Assembly (NCBI GenBank): GCA_000720845.1
Contig: JODU01000014.1
Location: 62,001-126,000 of the forward strand
Reading direction: 5' to 3'
DNA length: 64,000 nucleotides
DNA from: Kitasatospora aureofaciens
GTDB lineage: Bacteria; Actinomycetota; Actinomycetes; Streptomycetales; Streptomycetaceae
The notes below the pieces were generated by a model, which saw nothing but the letters and a program-made list of their open reading frames with translations, searched no databases and was not told the origin of the DNA. This document shows positions 43,356 to 50,868 of this stretch, in pieces. Numbering within the stretch: position 1 is the first letter of the stretch; every line of letters begins with the position of its first letter. A program made the position numbers and the translations under genes.

Positions 43356-44177
43356 ATGCCGAAGCCGCATGAGACCGCCGTCTACACGCACGGGCACCAC
43401 GAGTCCGTGCTGCGCTCGCACACCTGGCGCACCGCCGAGAACTCCGCCGCCTATCTGCTCGACTCCCTGCGGCCCCACATGCGGGTCCTGGACATCGGCT
43501 GCGGGCCGGGCACCATCACCGCCGACCTGGCGGAACTGGTCCCGGACGGCCACGTCACCGGCGTGGACCGGTCGCCGGAGATCGTGGAGCGGGCCAGGGC
43601 CACGGCCGCCGAGCGCGGGCTGGGCAACACCGACTTCGCGGTCGCGGACGTGCACGCGCTGGACTATCCGGACGACACCTTCTGCGTGGTCCACGCCCAC
43701 CAGGTGCTCCAGCACGTGGGTGACCCGGTGCGGGCGCTGCGCGAGATGAAGCGGGTCGCCCGGCCGAACGGGATCATCGCCGTCCGCGATTCCGACTACG
43801 GCGCCATGACCTGGTACCCCGCGTCCCCGGGCATGGACGACTGGCTGGACCTGTACCGCCGGGTGGCCCGCGCCAACGGGGGCGAGCCGGACGCCGGGCG
43901 CCGGCTGAAGGCCTGGGCGCTCGAGGCGGGGTTCACCGACATCACCTCGACCTCGGCCACGTGGACCTTCAGCACGCCCGGGGAGCGGGAGTGGTGGAGC
44001 GGCCTGTGGGCGGACCGCACCCTGGAGTCGGCGTACGCGGACCGCGCCACCGAGGGGGGCCATGCGACGCCGGAACGACTGCGCGCCGTCTCGGCGGCCT
44101 GGCGGGACTGGGGAAAGCACCCGGAAAGCTGGTTCAGCGTCCTGCACGGAGAAATCCTGTGCCGAAAAGAAGCGTGA
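43356..44177 (+). CDS. class I SAM-dependent methyltransferase (UbiE-like)
   Basis: 273 aa. Motif I VLDIGCGPGTITADL (about 47-61), acid loop VTGVDRSPEIV, motif II FCVVHAHQVLQHV, and PNGIIAVRDSDYG. The C-terminal half has a conserved WWSGLWADRTLESAYAD segment seen in actinobacterial and fungal relatives. ATG at 43356 with GAGAGGGG. It may be controlled through the inverted repeat at 43261-43279. The product is unknown. Confidence 0.88.
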   Translation: MPKPHETAVYTHGHHESVLRSHTWRTAENSAAYLLDSLRPHMRVLDIGCGPGTITADLAELVPDGHVTGVDRSPEIVERARATAAERGLGNTDFAVADVHALDYPDDTFCVVHAHQVLQHVGDPVRALREMKRVARPNGIIAVRDSDYGAMTWYPASPGMDDWLDLYRRVARANGGEPDAGRRLKAWALEAGFTDITSTSATWTFSTPGEREWWSGLWADRTLESAYADRATEGGHATPERLRAVSAAWRDWGKHPESWFSVLHGEILCRKEA

Positions 44178-44231
44178 TTGATGCCTGTCCGGTGAAAATC
44201 GGGAAACCAGTACGGCAGGAGGTTCAACATC

Positions 44232-44402
44232 ATGGTTCCGCTTTTGCTCGTACTGCTTCTCGCGATCGTCCTTTTCGGTGTCGGATTCGCGGTGAAGATT
44301 CTCTGGTGGATCGCTCTGGCGGTTCTGGTCCTGTGGCTGATCGGTTTCCTGGCCCGCGGGACGACGGCCGGCGGCGGCAGGGGCCGCTGGTACCGGTGGT
44401 GA
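44232..44402 (+). CDS. 56-residue hydrophobic membrane protein
   Basis: This short gene reads MVPLLLVLLLAIVLFGVG then a second hydrophobic segment (ILWWIALAVLVLWLIGF) and a Gly/Arg/Trp tail (GGGRGRWYRW). It has two predicted membrane helices. AGGAGG stands 9 bases before the ATG at 44232. Very similar small 'hydrophobic proteins' occur in many Streptomyces genomes, often in stress regulons. No function is known. It is followed directly by the strong stem at 44432-44469. Confidence 0.8.
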   Translation: MVPLLLVLLLAIVLFGVGFAVKILWWIALAVLVLWLIGFLARGTTAGGGRGRWYRW

Positions 44403-44431
44403 ACGACGGGTGACGAACGACAGGTGACGAG

Positions 44432-44469
44432 GCTGCTGCCCCGGGAGTGCTCACTCCCGGGGCAGCAGC
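44432..44469. terminator. bidirectional terminator overlapping the gvpK stop
   Basis: A perfect 18-bp stem (44432-44449 with 44452-44469) with a 2-base loop. Its right half encodes the last codons of gvpK on the minus strand and covers the stop. It separates the convergent hydrophobic-protein gene and the gvp operon. Confidence 0.85.
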
Positions 44470-44753
44470 GGTCCCAGCGGCCCGAGGTCCAGGTTCAGGT
44501 CCTCGGGCCGCAGTCCGTAGCGGTCCCGCAGTTCGGTCATGCGGTCGTCCAGGAGCATCAGGGTGAGCCCGATCCGCTCTTCCTGGTCCTCGCTCAGGTC
44601 GCCCTCGTCGACGCGGCGCAGCGCCTGGCGTTCCATGAGCTGACGCAGCAGTTCGACGACCGTCAGCACCAGCTTGACCAGGTCGCGCTCGACGGTGTCG
44701 GGTTCCAGGTCGAGGCGGCGCTTGGCGGGTTCGGGTCCGGCATGTTCGCTCAC
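44451..44753 (-). CDS. gvpK: gas vesicle protein GvpK
   Basis: 100 aa, typical GvpK. The conserved helical core is ERDLVKLVLTVVELLRQLMERQALRRVDEGDL in parts (about 22-54), followed by ERIGLTLMLLDDRM. GvpK is an accessory protein needed for vesicle assembly. GTG start at 44753 one base after the gvpS stop. It is the last gene of the operon; its 3' end is built into the terminator stem. Confidence 0.95.
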   Translation of the reverse strand: MSEHAGPEPAKRRLDLEPDTVERDLVKLVLTVVELLRQLMERQALRRVDEGDLSEDQEERIGLTLMLLDDRMTELRDRYGLRPEDLNLDLGPLGPLLPRE

Positions 44754-44754
44754 G

Positions 44755-44937
44755 TCAGTCCCCGAACGGTGAGGGGACGTTGCGGTTGACCGAGCTGATC
44801 AGCGCGTTGAGGTCGATGCGGACCAGGTCGACGTCCGCGATGCGCAGGGTGACGTCGCCGGTGATGACGACCCCGCCGGCCAGCAGCCGGTCGAGCAGGT
44901 CCACCAGGGCGATCTCACGGCGCTCCACGACGGTCAT
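44755..44937 (-). CDS. gvpS: gas vesicle protein GvpS (small GvpA/J-type)
   Basis: 60 aa. It is a short member of the GvpA/J/M family with IALVDLLDRLLAGGVVITGDVTLRIADVDLV, shown here as LVDLLDRLLAGGVVI and DVTLRIADVDLV. The C-terminus is cut short compared with GvpA. ATG overlaps the gvpL stop (ATGA). It is probably a minor shell or nucleation component. Confidence 0.92.
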   Translation of the reverse strand: MTVVERREIALVDLLDRLLAGGVVITGDVTLRIADVDLVRIDLNALISSVNRNVPSPFGD

Positions 44938-45746
44938 GATTCCTCCCCCTCTTTCCCCTCCGGACCCTCTGCCCCCTCCGTGTCTCCGGCGAAGGAATAG
45001 GCGGCCCAGGGGCCGGTGAGTTCCACGCGAATTCCGGGGGCGTCGTCCTTCGTACGGTCCACCGTTTCGACGAATTCCTCGGATGCGTCGCGGGCCACCA
45101 GATAGGCGGCATTGAGAACGTTCCGTCCGGCGGCACCGGAAAGGCGGGGATTCTGCGGTGCGTGCAGCCGGGCGTCGTCGGCCCGGTCGGACAGCCTCGC
45201 GTGCAGCCCGGTGGCGAGTTCCTCCGCCCTGCTCCACAGGTCCTCGTTCGCCCGGCTCTGCCGGCGCCGCTGCCGCAGGTAGTCCCGGCCCGAGGCGGGC
45301 CTGGGCGCGGGCTGGGCCGGCCGCTCGGCCTTCGCCCGATCCGCCGGCTCCGCCTCGACGTACACCTTCACGCCCCACTCCACCCGGCCGTCCAGCCGGT
45401 CGAGCGTGCGCCGGAAGGCCGCCTCGCGCTCCTCCAGCATCACCCGTACGCCGCTGTCGTCCCGGAAGACGGTGGCCAGCCGGAGCGGCAGCGGGGTGGT
45501 GACGACGGTGAGCGCGTCGACCACCTGCTGGTGGGCGCGGGCGGTGGCGGTCAGCCAGTCCAGGTCCTCCAGGTGCGCGCGCAGCGCCTCCTCACTGAAG
45601 TCGGCCTCGGGCACATGGCTGACGACGGCGACCAGGCCGCCGTGCGGCAGCAGCCGGGGCGGGTCGCCCGCCACCCCTGTGAGCTGGGCCTGGAGGGCGG
45701 CGTCGAAGGGGCGGCAGACGGCGTAGACGTAGCGCAGACCGGTCAC
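44934..45746 (-). CDS. gvpL: gas vesicle protein GvpL (GvpF/L family)
   Basis: 270 aa. N-terminal domain begins LRYVYAVCRPFD, with LPHGGLVAVVSHVPEADFSEEAL and PLRLATVFRDDSGV. The middle is WGVKVYVEA and the C-terminal domain ends in RVELTGPWAAYSF. GvpF/L proteins bind GvpA and assist nucleation. GTG start overlaps the gvpJ stop. A second copy of the family is gvpF upstream. The C-terminal tail is very acidic. Confidence 0.95.
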   Translation of the reverse strand: MTGLRYVYAVCRPFDAALQAQLTGVAGDPPRLLPHGGLVAVVSHVPEADFSEEALRAHLEDLDWLTATARAHQQVVDALTVVTTPLPLRLATVFRDDSGVRVMLEEREAAFRRTLDRLDGRVEWGVKVYVEAEPADRAKAERPAQPAPRPASGRDYLRQRRRQSRANEDLWSRAEELATGLHARLSDRADDARLHAPQNPRLSGAAGRNVLNAAYLVARDASEEFVETVDRTKDDAPGIRVELTGPWAAYSFAGDTEGAEGPEGKEGEES

Positions 45747-46069
45747 GGGGCCTCCCTCGGTACGCGGCCCGGGTCCAGCTCACGCAGGCGTTCGCGGAGC
45801 GCCGCGTTCTCCCGGGTGAGTTCGTCCTGCCGGGCTCGCGAGGACAGTGCGGGGTCGCTCTCCCACCAGTCGATGCCCATTTCCTTGGCCTTGTCGACGG
45901 AGGCGACGACGAGCCGCAGCTTGATGGTCAGCAGCTCGATGTCGAGCAGGTTGATCTTGATGTCGCCCGCGATCACGACTCCCTTGTCGAGCACCCGCTC
46001 CAGGATGTCGGCGAGGTTGGCGCTCTGTCCCTGGCCGTAGGGATCGGGCAGCCGGCTGGGGGTGGTCAT
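45743..46069 (-). CDS. gvpJ: gas vesicle protein GvpJ
   Basis: 108 aa. GvpA-like core about 18-68 (LADILERVLDKGVVIAGDIKINLLDIELL in parts, LRLVVASVDKAKEMGIDWW). Shorter tail than GvpA. Probably caps the vesicle ends. ATG overlaps the gvpZ stop by ATGA. Confidence 0.95.
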   Translation of the reverse strand: MTTPSRLPDPYGQGQSANLADILERVLDKGVVIAGDIKINLLDIELLTIKLRLVVASVDKAKEMGIDWWESDPALSSRARQDELTRENAALRERLRELDPGRVPREAP

Positions 46070-47220
46070 CGACGGCTCCCGCCCTCGGCGTCCTCGTACT
46101 CGTCACGGGACGCGTACTCGTCCTCCCCGGCCTCCTTGTCCCCCTCGGGCTCCTCGTACTCGCCCTCCGCTTCCTCCTCGTACTCCTCTTCGGGCTCGCC
46201 CTCCGGTTCCTCCTCGTACTCGCCCTCGGGCTCTTCTTCGTACTCGCCTTCCGGCTCTTCCTCGTACTCGCCCTCGGGCTGCTGCTCCTGCTCCCCGTCC
46301 TGCTCCTGCTCCCCGTCCTGCTCCTCCTGCCGCTCCTCTTCCTCCTCCGCGACCGCGTCCTCGTGGCTGCGGACGACCTCGCCGTCGCGGATCTCGCCGC
46401 GCCAGCCGTCGTCCGCCTCGCCCTTGAAGGTGATGTGGCGGACGTAGTTCTTGAGGTCGAGCCGGGCCCGGCGGCCCTGGGCGCGCCAGATGTTGCCGGT
46501 CTTCTCGAACAGGCCCTTCGGGTAGTACTCGATGACGAGCACCACGCGGGTCAGGCTGGGGGCGAGCTCGTGGAAGCTGACCACACCCTTGGTGGAGCCC
46601 TTGGCGCCCTCCGACGTCCAGGAGATCCGGTCGTCGGGCACCTGCTCGGTGGTCTTGGCCTTCCAGCTGCGGTTGGACCAGAAGACCTTCAGCTGCCAGT
46701 CCGAGGAGGTGTCGTCGGCGCGGTTCGCGCTCTTGACGCCCTTGGCGAAGGTGCTGAAGTCCTGGTACTGGGTCCACTGGTCGTAGGCGGTGCGCAGCGG
46801 CACGCCGACGTCGACGTACTCGATGATGACCGTCGGCTTCTGCCCGCCGCCGCCCTTCTTGCGGCCCTTGCCGCCGGTGAGGTTCTTGAAGGCGCCGGCC
46901 ACGTTGTCCTTCACCTTGCCCGCGCCGACCTCGAAGGCGGCCCGCATCGGGCCCTTGCCCTCGGCGAGCTTGCGTCCGCCGTCGAGGGCGAGCTTGGCGA
47001 ATCCCGGGCTGTTGCCCTCGGCGATGTCGTTGAGCTTGCCGGTGGTCTCGCCCAGCTTGGTGCCGACACCGGTCAGCAGCCGGGTGGCCTGGGCGGCGAG
47101 GTAGTCCTGCACCTCGGCCTTGAGCCGGTCGGCCGCCTCGCTCTGCGCCACGTCGGCCAGCGGGTTCTTCTTGGCGGCCTTGCCGGCCGAGGAGGCCGCG
47201 GACCCCAGGGTGTCGCTCAT
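46066..47220 (-). CDS. gvpZ: gas vesicle accessory protein GvpZ (SRPBCC domain, acidic repeat tail)
   Basis: 384 aa. Residues 1-125 are helical and Ala/Lys/Gly-rich with a KGRKKGGGGQK hinge. Residues about 128-275 are an SRPBCC/polyketide-cyclase-like domain (VDVGVPLRTAYDQWTQYQDF, DDRISWTSEGAKGSTKGVVSF in parts). Residues about 288-384 are almost only Glu, Gly, Tyr and Pro, with tandem PEGEYEEE units. It is specific to actinobacterial gvp clusters. The acidic tail could contact the basic tail of GvpY next door. Function otherwise unknown. Confidence 0.88.
   Translation of the reverse strand: MSDTLGSAASSAGKAAKKNPLADVAQSEAADRLKAEVQDYLAAQATRLLTGVGTKLGETTGKLNDIAEGNSPGFAKLALDGGRKLAEGKGPMRAAFEVGAGKVKDNVAGAFKNLTGGKGRKKGGGGQKPTVIIEYVDVGVPLRTAYDQWTQYQDFSTFAKGVKSANRADDTSSDWQLKVFWSNRSWKAKTTEQVPDDRISWTSEGAKGSTKGVVSFHELAPSLTRVVLVIEYYPKGLFEKTGNIWRAQGRRARLDLKNYVRHITFKGEADDGWRGEIRDGEVVRSHEDAVAEEEEERQEEQDGEQEQDGEQEQQPEGEYEEEPEGEYEEEPEGEYEEEPEGEPEEEYEEEAEGEYEEPEGDKEAGEDEYASRDEYEDAEGGSRR
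46150..46278 (-). repeat. 24-bp coding repeat in gvpZ
   Basis: Three good tandem copies and two degenerate copies of a 24-base unit encode PEGEYEEE-like octapeptides in the acidic tail of GvpZ. Copy number may vary between strains. Confidence 0.75.
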
Positions 47221-47873
47221 CGCTCACCACCGTCCTTCGACTGCCGGGCACCGGCACCGCGGGCGGTGCTCCTGGCCCCGGCCGTCTTCTTTCCGGCCGC
47301 CTTCTTGGCGGGCTGGGCACGCTTCGCCGCCGCCTTCTTCGCGGGGGCCTTCGCGGCGGCCTTCTTCGCGGGCGCCTTCCTGGCCGTCTTCCGCGCCTCG
47401 GACGGTGCCTTCTTCGCGGGCCGCTCGCCGCGCCGGGGCGCGCGCCGCTCCGCCGACTCCTCGGCCTCCCCGCGGTCCTCGGGCTCCTCGTACTCCGAGT
47501 CCTCCGAGCCCTCGGAGTCGCGGGTGTCGTCGCCGACGCCGGGTGCCCGGGACGCCACACCGGAGAGCTGGTCGCGGACCTCGGCGGTGCGCCCGTGCAG
47601 CCGGTCGGCGAGCGCGTCGATCTGCCGCTCGACCATGGCGCCCGAGGCCGCCTTGCCCACGCCCCTGAGGTCGGTACGAAGCTGGTCACCGATCTCCTTG
47701 AACTGCGGGTTGTTCTGCAGTTGCCCGGAGACCAGCTCGGCGATGCCCTTCGGGGTCAGGTTCATCTTCTTGCCGGCCACCATGGTGCCCACGGCGACCG
47801 CCAGTTTCAGCTTCTTGGTACGTCCCAACAGGTATCCGGCCCCTATCGCGAGGCCCAGTCCCACTCGATTCAT
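47217..47873 (-). CDS. gvpY: gas vesicle accessory protein GvpY (basic, histone-H1-like tail)
   Basis: 218 aa. N-terminal hydrophobic GLGLAIGAGYLLGR, then a helical domain to about 115 (NLTPKGIAELVSGQLQNNPQFKEI in parts). An acidic Asp/Glu stretch 115-150 follows. The last 65 residues are a Lys/Ala/Pro repeat of the KKAPAKKAAAK type, like histone H1 or Streptomyces HU-type tails. ATG overlaps the gvpG stop. It is found only in actinobacterial gvp clusters. Binding to nucleic acid or to acidic GvpZ is inference. Confidence 0.88.
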   Translation of the reverse strand: MNRVGLGLAIGAGYLLGRTKKLKLAVAVGTMVAGKKMNLTPKGIAELVSGQLQNNPQFKEIGDQLRTDLRGVGKAASGAMVERQIDALADRLHGRTAEVRDQLSGVASRAPGVGDDTRDSEGSEDSEYEEPEDRGEAEESAERRAPRRGERPAKKAPSEARKTARKAPAKKAAAKAPAKKAAAKRAQPAKKAAGKKTAGARSTARGAGARQSKDGGER

Positions 47874-48133
47874 GGCGCCGTCCCGTTGCCCAATCCCGCG
47901 CTCGTGCGCGTAGCGATCTCCAGCCGGTCCAGAAGCTCGTCCTCCTGTCGGTCGAACTCCTCCTCGGTGATCTCACCGGCCTCCAACTGCTCTTCCAGAC
48001 GGGCAAGTTCGGCTCTCACCGTGGCGGGGTCGTAGTAGATCCGCTCGGCCTCGTCCAGCACCTGTCTGATGGCCCAGGCGCCGCCGCGCACCGGTGCGAA
48101 CGGCAGCAGCAGGACCTCCGAGATCAGTCCCAT
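47870..48133 (-). CDS. gvpG: gas vesicle protein GvpG
   Basis: 87 aa. The family pattern is GLISEVLLLPFAPVRG...WAIRQVLDEAERIYYD and LEEQLEAGEITEEEFDRQEDELLDRL in parts. GvpG is a helical accessory protein of vesicle assembly. ATG at 48133 lies 4 bases after the gvpF stop. Its stop overlaps gvpY. Confidence 0.94.
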   Translation of the reverse strand: MGLISEVLLLPFAPVRGGAWAIRQVLDEAERIYYDPATVRAELARLEEQLEAGEITEEEFDRQEDELLDRLEIATRTSAGLGNGTAP

Positions 48134-48137
48134 GCCG

Positions 48138-48911
48138 TCACCCCGCTCCGGCGTCCGCACCGCCGGCCGCCGTGCCCGCGGGCTCGGCCGGGCCGGGCTC
48201 GACGAAGCTGTACGGCGGCAGCGGGCCGTTCACGCGGACCTCCAGGTGCGGCATCCGGCCGCGGGCCCGCTCGACGGCGGCCAGGAACTCGTCGGCCGCC
48301 TCCCGCTTCACCAGGAACGAGACGTTCGCCAGCCAGCCGGTGGACTCGGGGCCCACGCTCACGGCGTCGGCGGCGGCCTCCAGGGCACGCTCCAGCGCGG
48401 TGGCGTCCTCGGCCTCCTTGTCCTTGACCGCGGCCGCGACCATCTCGCCGAGCTGGATCTTCGTCTCGTAGGTCCCGCCGCCCGCCTGCCGGTTGGACTC
48501 GGCGAGGGCTCGGATCTCGGGGTTCGAGGCCATCACGTGGTGCAGCACGGCCTCTTCGACGTGGTTGGCCTTGATGTTGTACTCGACCCGGCCGTCCAGT
48601 GCCTTCAGGCGTTCCGCGTAGTGTTCGGCGCGCTCGGCGAGCACCCCGGTGACGGCCTCGTCGTCGGGGGCGACGCTGCCGAAGCGCATGGGCAGCACAC
48701 AGCCGTCCGCGCCGATCTCGCTCAGCACGTTCTGGTGGGCGAGCAGTTCCCTGCGCTTGGGGCGCAGTCCCTCGGGGGCGTCACTGACGACCGCCGCCAG
48801 CTCGCCCTCCTTGAGGATCCGCACCTCGCGCGGCGGGTCACCGACTCCGCCCGTGCCCTCGGGGAGCGAGGGATGCGTGGCGGCGGTGATGCCGTAGACG
48901 TACGTACTCAC
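48138..48911 (-). CDS. gvpF: gas vesicle protein GvpF (GvpF/L family)
   Basis: 257 aa. Start STYVYGITAATHPSL, AAVVSDAPEGLRPKRRELLAHQNVL in parts, LPMRFGSVAPDDEAV, WLANVSFLVKREAADEFL and RVNGPLPPYSFVEP mark the two-domain GvpF/L fold. GTG at 48911 overlaps the gvpA stop. It binds GvpA at the nucleation step (family knowledge). Confidence 0.96.
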   Translation of the reverse strand: MSTYVYGITAATHPSLPEGTGGVGDPPREVRILKEGELAAVVSDAPEGLRPKRRELLAHQNVLSEIGADGCVLPMRFGSVAPDDEAVTGVLAERAEHYAERLKALDGRVEYNIKANHVEEAVLHHVMASNPEIRALAESNRQAGGGTYETKIQLGEMVAAAVKDKEAEDATALERALEAAADAVSVGPESTGWLANVSFLVKREAADEFLAAVERARGRMPHLEVRVNGPLPPYSFVEPGPAEPAGTAAGGADAGAG

Positions 48912-49345
48912 TCCTGCTCCTCCTTCCGGCGCGAGGGCGCGGCCTTGCGGGCGCGCGGACGCGATGACGTCTCGCGCTCGGAGCCGCCCTCGTCACGGGC
49001 CTGCTTGAACGCGTCGGAGATGGTCTCGGCGGCGCCGGACAGCGCCCCCTTGGACTTGCCGCGGGCGCCGGACTCGGTCATCTCGCCGACCAGGTCGGGC
49101 AGCCCCGGATCCTTGCGGGGTCCGGCCTCCAGGTCGAGGCGGTTGCACGCCTCGGCGAAGCGCAGATAGGTGTCCACGCTGGCGACCACGACACGGACGT
49201 CGATCTTCAGGATCTCGATGCCGACCAGGGAGACGCGCACGAATGCGTCGATGACGAGCCCCCTGTCCAGAACAAGCTCAAGCACGTCGTAGAGGCCGCT
49301 GCTGCCGCCTCCGCCGCCGGTCTGTTGTGCCGGTACGACAGTCAT
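48908..49345 (-). CDS. gvpA: gas vesicle structural protein GvpA
   Basis: 145 aa. The beta-hairpin shell core is about 17-75 (LYDVLELVLDRGLVIDAFVRVSLVGI in parts, VVVASVDTYLRFAEACNRLD). Unlike the roughly 70-residue GvpA of cyanobacteria and haloarchaea, a charged tail of about 65 residues follows, ending in a Lys/Arg/Glu-rich stretch. It is the only long GvpA-type gene here, so it is the likely shell subunit. ATG at 49345, 87 bases after gvpO. Confidence 0.95.
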   Translation of the reverse strand: MTVVPAQQTGGGGGSSGLYDVLELVLDRGLVIDAFVRVSLVGIEILKIDVRVVVASVDTYLRFAEACNRLDLEAGPRKDPGLPDLVGEMTESGARGKSKGALSGAAETISDAFKQARDEGGSERETSSRPRARKAAPSRRKEEQE

Positions 49346-49432
49346 GCCTGCTGTTCCTCCATCTTGTCGGTGGTGTGGGTGGTGTTCGCGGGTCCCGGTG
49401 GGCGCGGGTCCGGTTGGGCGCCCCGCACCGGC

Positions 49433-49798
49433 CTAGCGGCTGCCGCGGGAGTCGGCCCGACCGCGCTCGTAGCGCCGTACGCGCCGGTAGCCCGTGAGCT
49501 GCCCCTCGGGGTCCAGTTCCACCTGGTAGCTCGCCATCAGGCTCATGGTGTCGGGCACCCGCTCCAGCTCCAGGACCTCGACCTCCAGGGCCCATCCCTC
49601 GTCCGTCTGCTCGAAAGACGACACGGACTCGGCGGTCATACCCGTGAGCTCGGCGAGCTGGGCGCGCGCCTCGCGCAGAACCTCCATCGGTTTGGGACGG
49701 CGCGACTCTTGTGAGGATTGTGATTTCTGAGACGTATGTGGCTTTCGTGAACTTTGTTGCGAGTCTTGCGAGTCGGATGTGTTTTTCGTGTTCGACAT
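49433..49798 (-). CDS. gvpO: gas vesicle protein GvpO
   Basis: 121 aa, first gene of the operon. The GvpO domain is about 38-115: VLREARAQLAELTG, GWALEVEVLELERVPDTMSLMASYQVELD in parts, YRRVRRYER. The first 36 residues are Ser/Gln/Lys-rich and encoded by codons unusual for this genome (TCA, CAA, AAA, ACA, AGT), a visible drop in GC. ATG at 49798 with GGAGG. GvpO has been linked to gvp expression in haloarchaea. The 65-base gap to the LigD-like gene must hold any private gvp promoter. Confidence 0.93.
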   Translation of the reverse strand: MSNTKNTSDSQDSQQSSRKPHTSQKSQSSQESRRPKPMEVLREARAQLAELTGMTAESVSSFEQTDEGWALEVEVLELERVPDTMSLMASYQVELDPEGQLTGYRRVRRYERGRADSRGSR

Positions 49799-49863
49799 GG
49801 CCACCTCCCCCTCCGTGTGGCCGCATGTGTGTTCGCCAAACCTCGCCGGGTTGCGCAGTTGGC

Positions 49864-50868
49864 TCAGCCGTGCAAGGCGTCCAGGCGTCGCCGGGCGGGG
49901 CCCAGGGCCCGGGCGCGGTCCGTGAGCCCGGCCCAGGGACGGGTGCGGGCCTGCTCCACGGCGTCGGCGACGGTCCAGCGGCGGGCGTGCAGCCCGGGGT
50001 CGTCCAGTTGGTCCCAGGAGATGGGCGTGGCGACGGGGGCGCCGGGGAGGGCGCGGACGGTGAAGGGGGCGACGGCGGTCTGCGCGTAGGCGTTGCGCTG
50101 GATGTCGAGGTAGAGCCGGTCGCCGCGGTCCGTCTTGCGGGCCGCGGTGGTGAGCCGGTCGGGGTGGGCCGCGGCCAGGGCCTCGGCGACGGCCCGCGCG
50201 AACTCCCGTACGCCGTCGAAGTCCTGGCGGCCGTCCAGGGGGACGACGATGTGCAGCCCGCGGGACCCGGTGGTCATCGGTGCCGAGGGCAGCTTCAGCT
50301 CGTCGAGCAGCTCGCCCAGCTGCCGGGCCGCCGTCCGCACCGCCTCGAAGTCGTCTCCGGCCGGGTCCAGGTCGAAGACCAGGCGGTCCGGCCGGTCCAG
50401 CCGCCCGGTCCGGGACAGCCAGCGGTGCAGGGTGAGCGCGGCCTGGTCGGCGAGGTACACGAGGGTGGCGGCGTCCTCGCAGACGGTGTGGCAGACGGTG
50501 CCGCCCTCCTTGCCGACCTCCACGCGGTCGATCCACTCCGGGTAGTGCTCCGGGGTGTTCTTCTGCATGAACCGCGGTCCGTCGATCCCGTCCGGGTGCC
50601 GTTCCAGCATCAGCGGGCGGCCGCGCAGGTGCGGCAGCATGAAGGGGGCGACGGCGCGGTGGTAGTCGACGAGATCGCCCTTGGTGTACTCCTCGGCGCC
50701 ACCGTCACCGGCCGGGAACAGCACCTTGCCCGGCCGGTGGACCTCCACCGTGTGCCGTCCGGCCCGCACGGTCCGGGCGCCGTCGCCCCCGCTGCCGCTC
50801 CCGCTCCCGCTCCTGCTTCCGCTTCCGCTTCGGCTTCGGCTTCGGCTTCGGCTTCGGCTTCGGCTCAC
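49864..50868 (-). CDS. LigD-type primase-polymerase domain protein
   Basis: 334 aa. The archaeo-eukaryotic primase-like LigD polymerase domain: KVLFPAGDGGAEEYTKGDLVDYY-like start (here DLVDYHRAVAPFMLPHLRGRPL), LVFDLDPAGDDFEAV with the catalytic DxD, TTGSRGLHIVVPL and RLYLDIQRNAYAQT. These proteins add ribonucleotides at breaks in NHEJ. There is no ligase or nuclease domain and no ku gene nearby. The GTG at 50868 overlaps the transketolase stop. The N-terminal 30 residues are a Ser/Arg/Gly repeat encoded by a hexanucleotide array, so a later start is possible. Confidence 0.87.
   Translation of the reverse strand: MSRSRSRSRSRSRSGSGSRSGSGSGSGGDGARTVRAGRHTVEVHRPGKVLFPAGDGGAEEYTKGDLVDYHRAVAPFMLPHLRGRPLMLERHPDGIDGPRFMQKNTPEHYPEWIDRVEVGKEGGTVCHTVCEDAATLVYLADQAALTLHRWLSRTGRLDRPDRLVFDLDPAGDDFEAVRTAARQLGELLDELKLPSAPMTTGSRGLHIVVPLDGRQDFDGVREFARAVAEALAAAHPDRLTTAARKTDRGDRLYLDIQRNAYAQTAVAPFTVRALPGAPVATPISWDQLDDPGLHARRWTVADAVEQARTRPWAGLTDRARALGPARRRLDALHG
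50791..50868. repeat. hexanucleotide array at the 5' end of the LigD-like gene
   Basis: Thirteen GCTnnn-type hexamers run in tandem, six of them identical GCTTCG copies (50827-50862). On the minus strand they encode alternating Ser-Arg and Ser-Gly. Since the unit is 6 bases, copy changes keep the reading frame. Confidence 0.85.
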
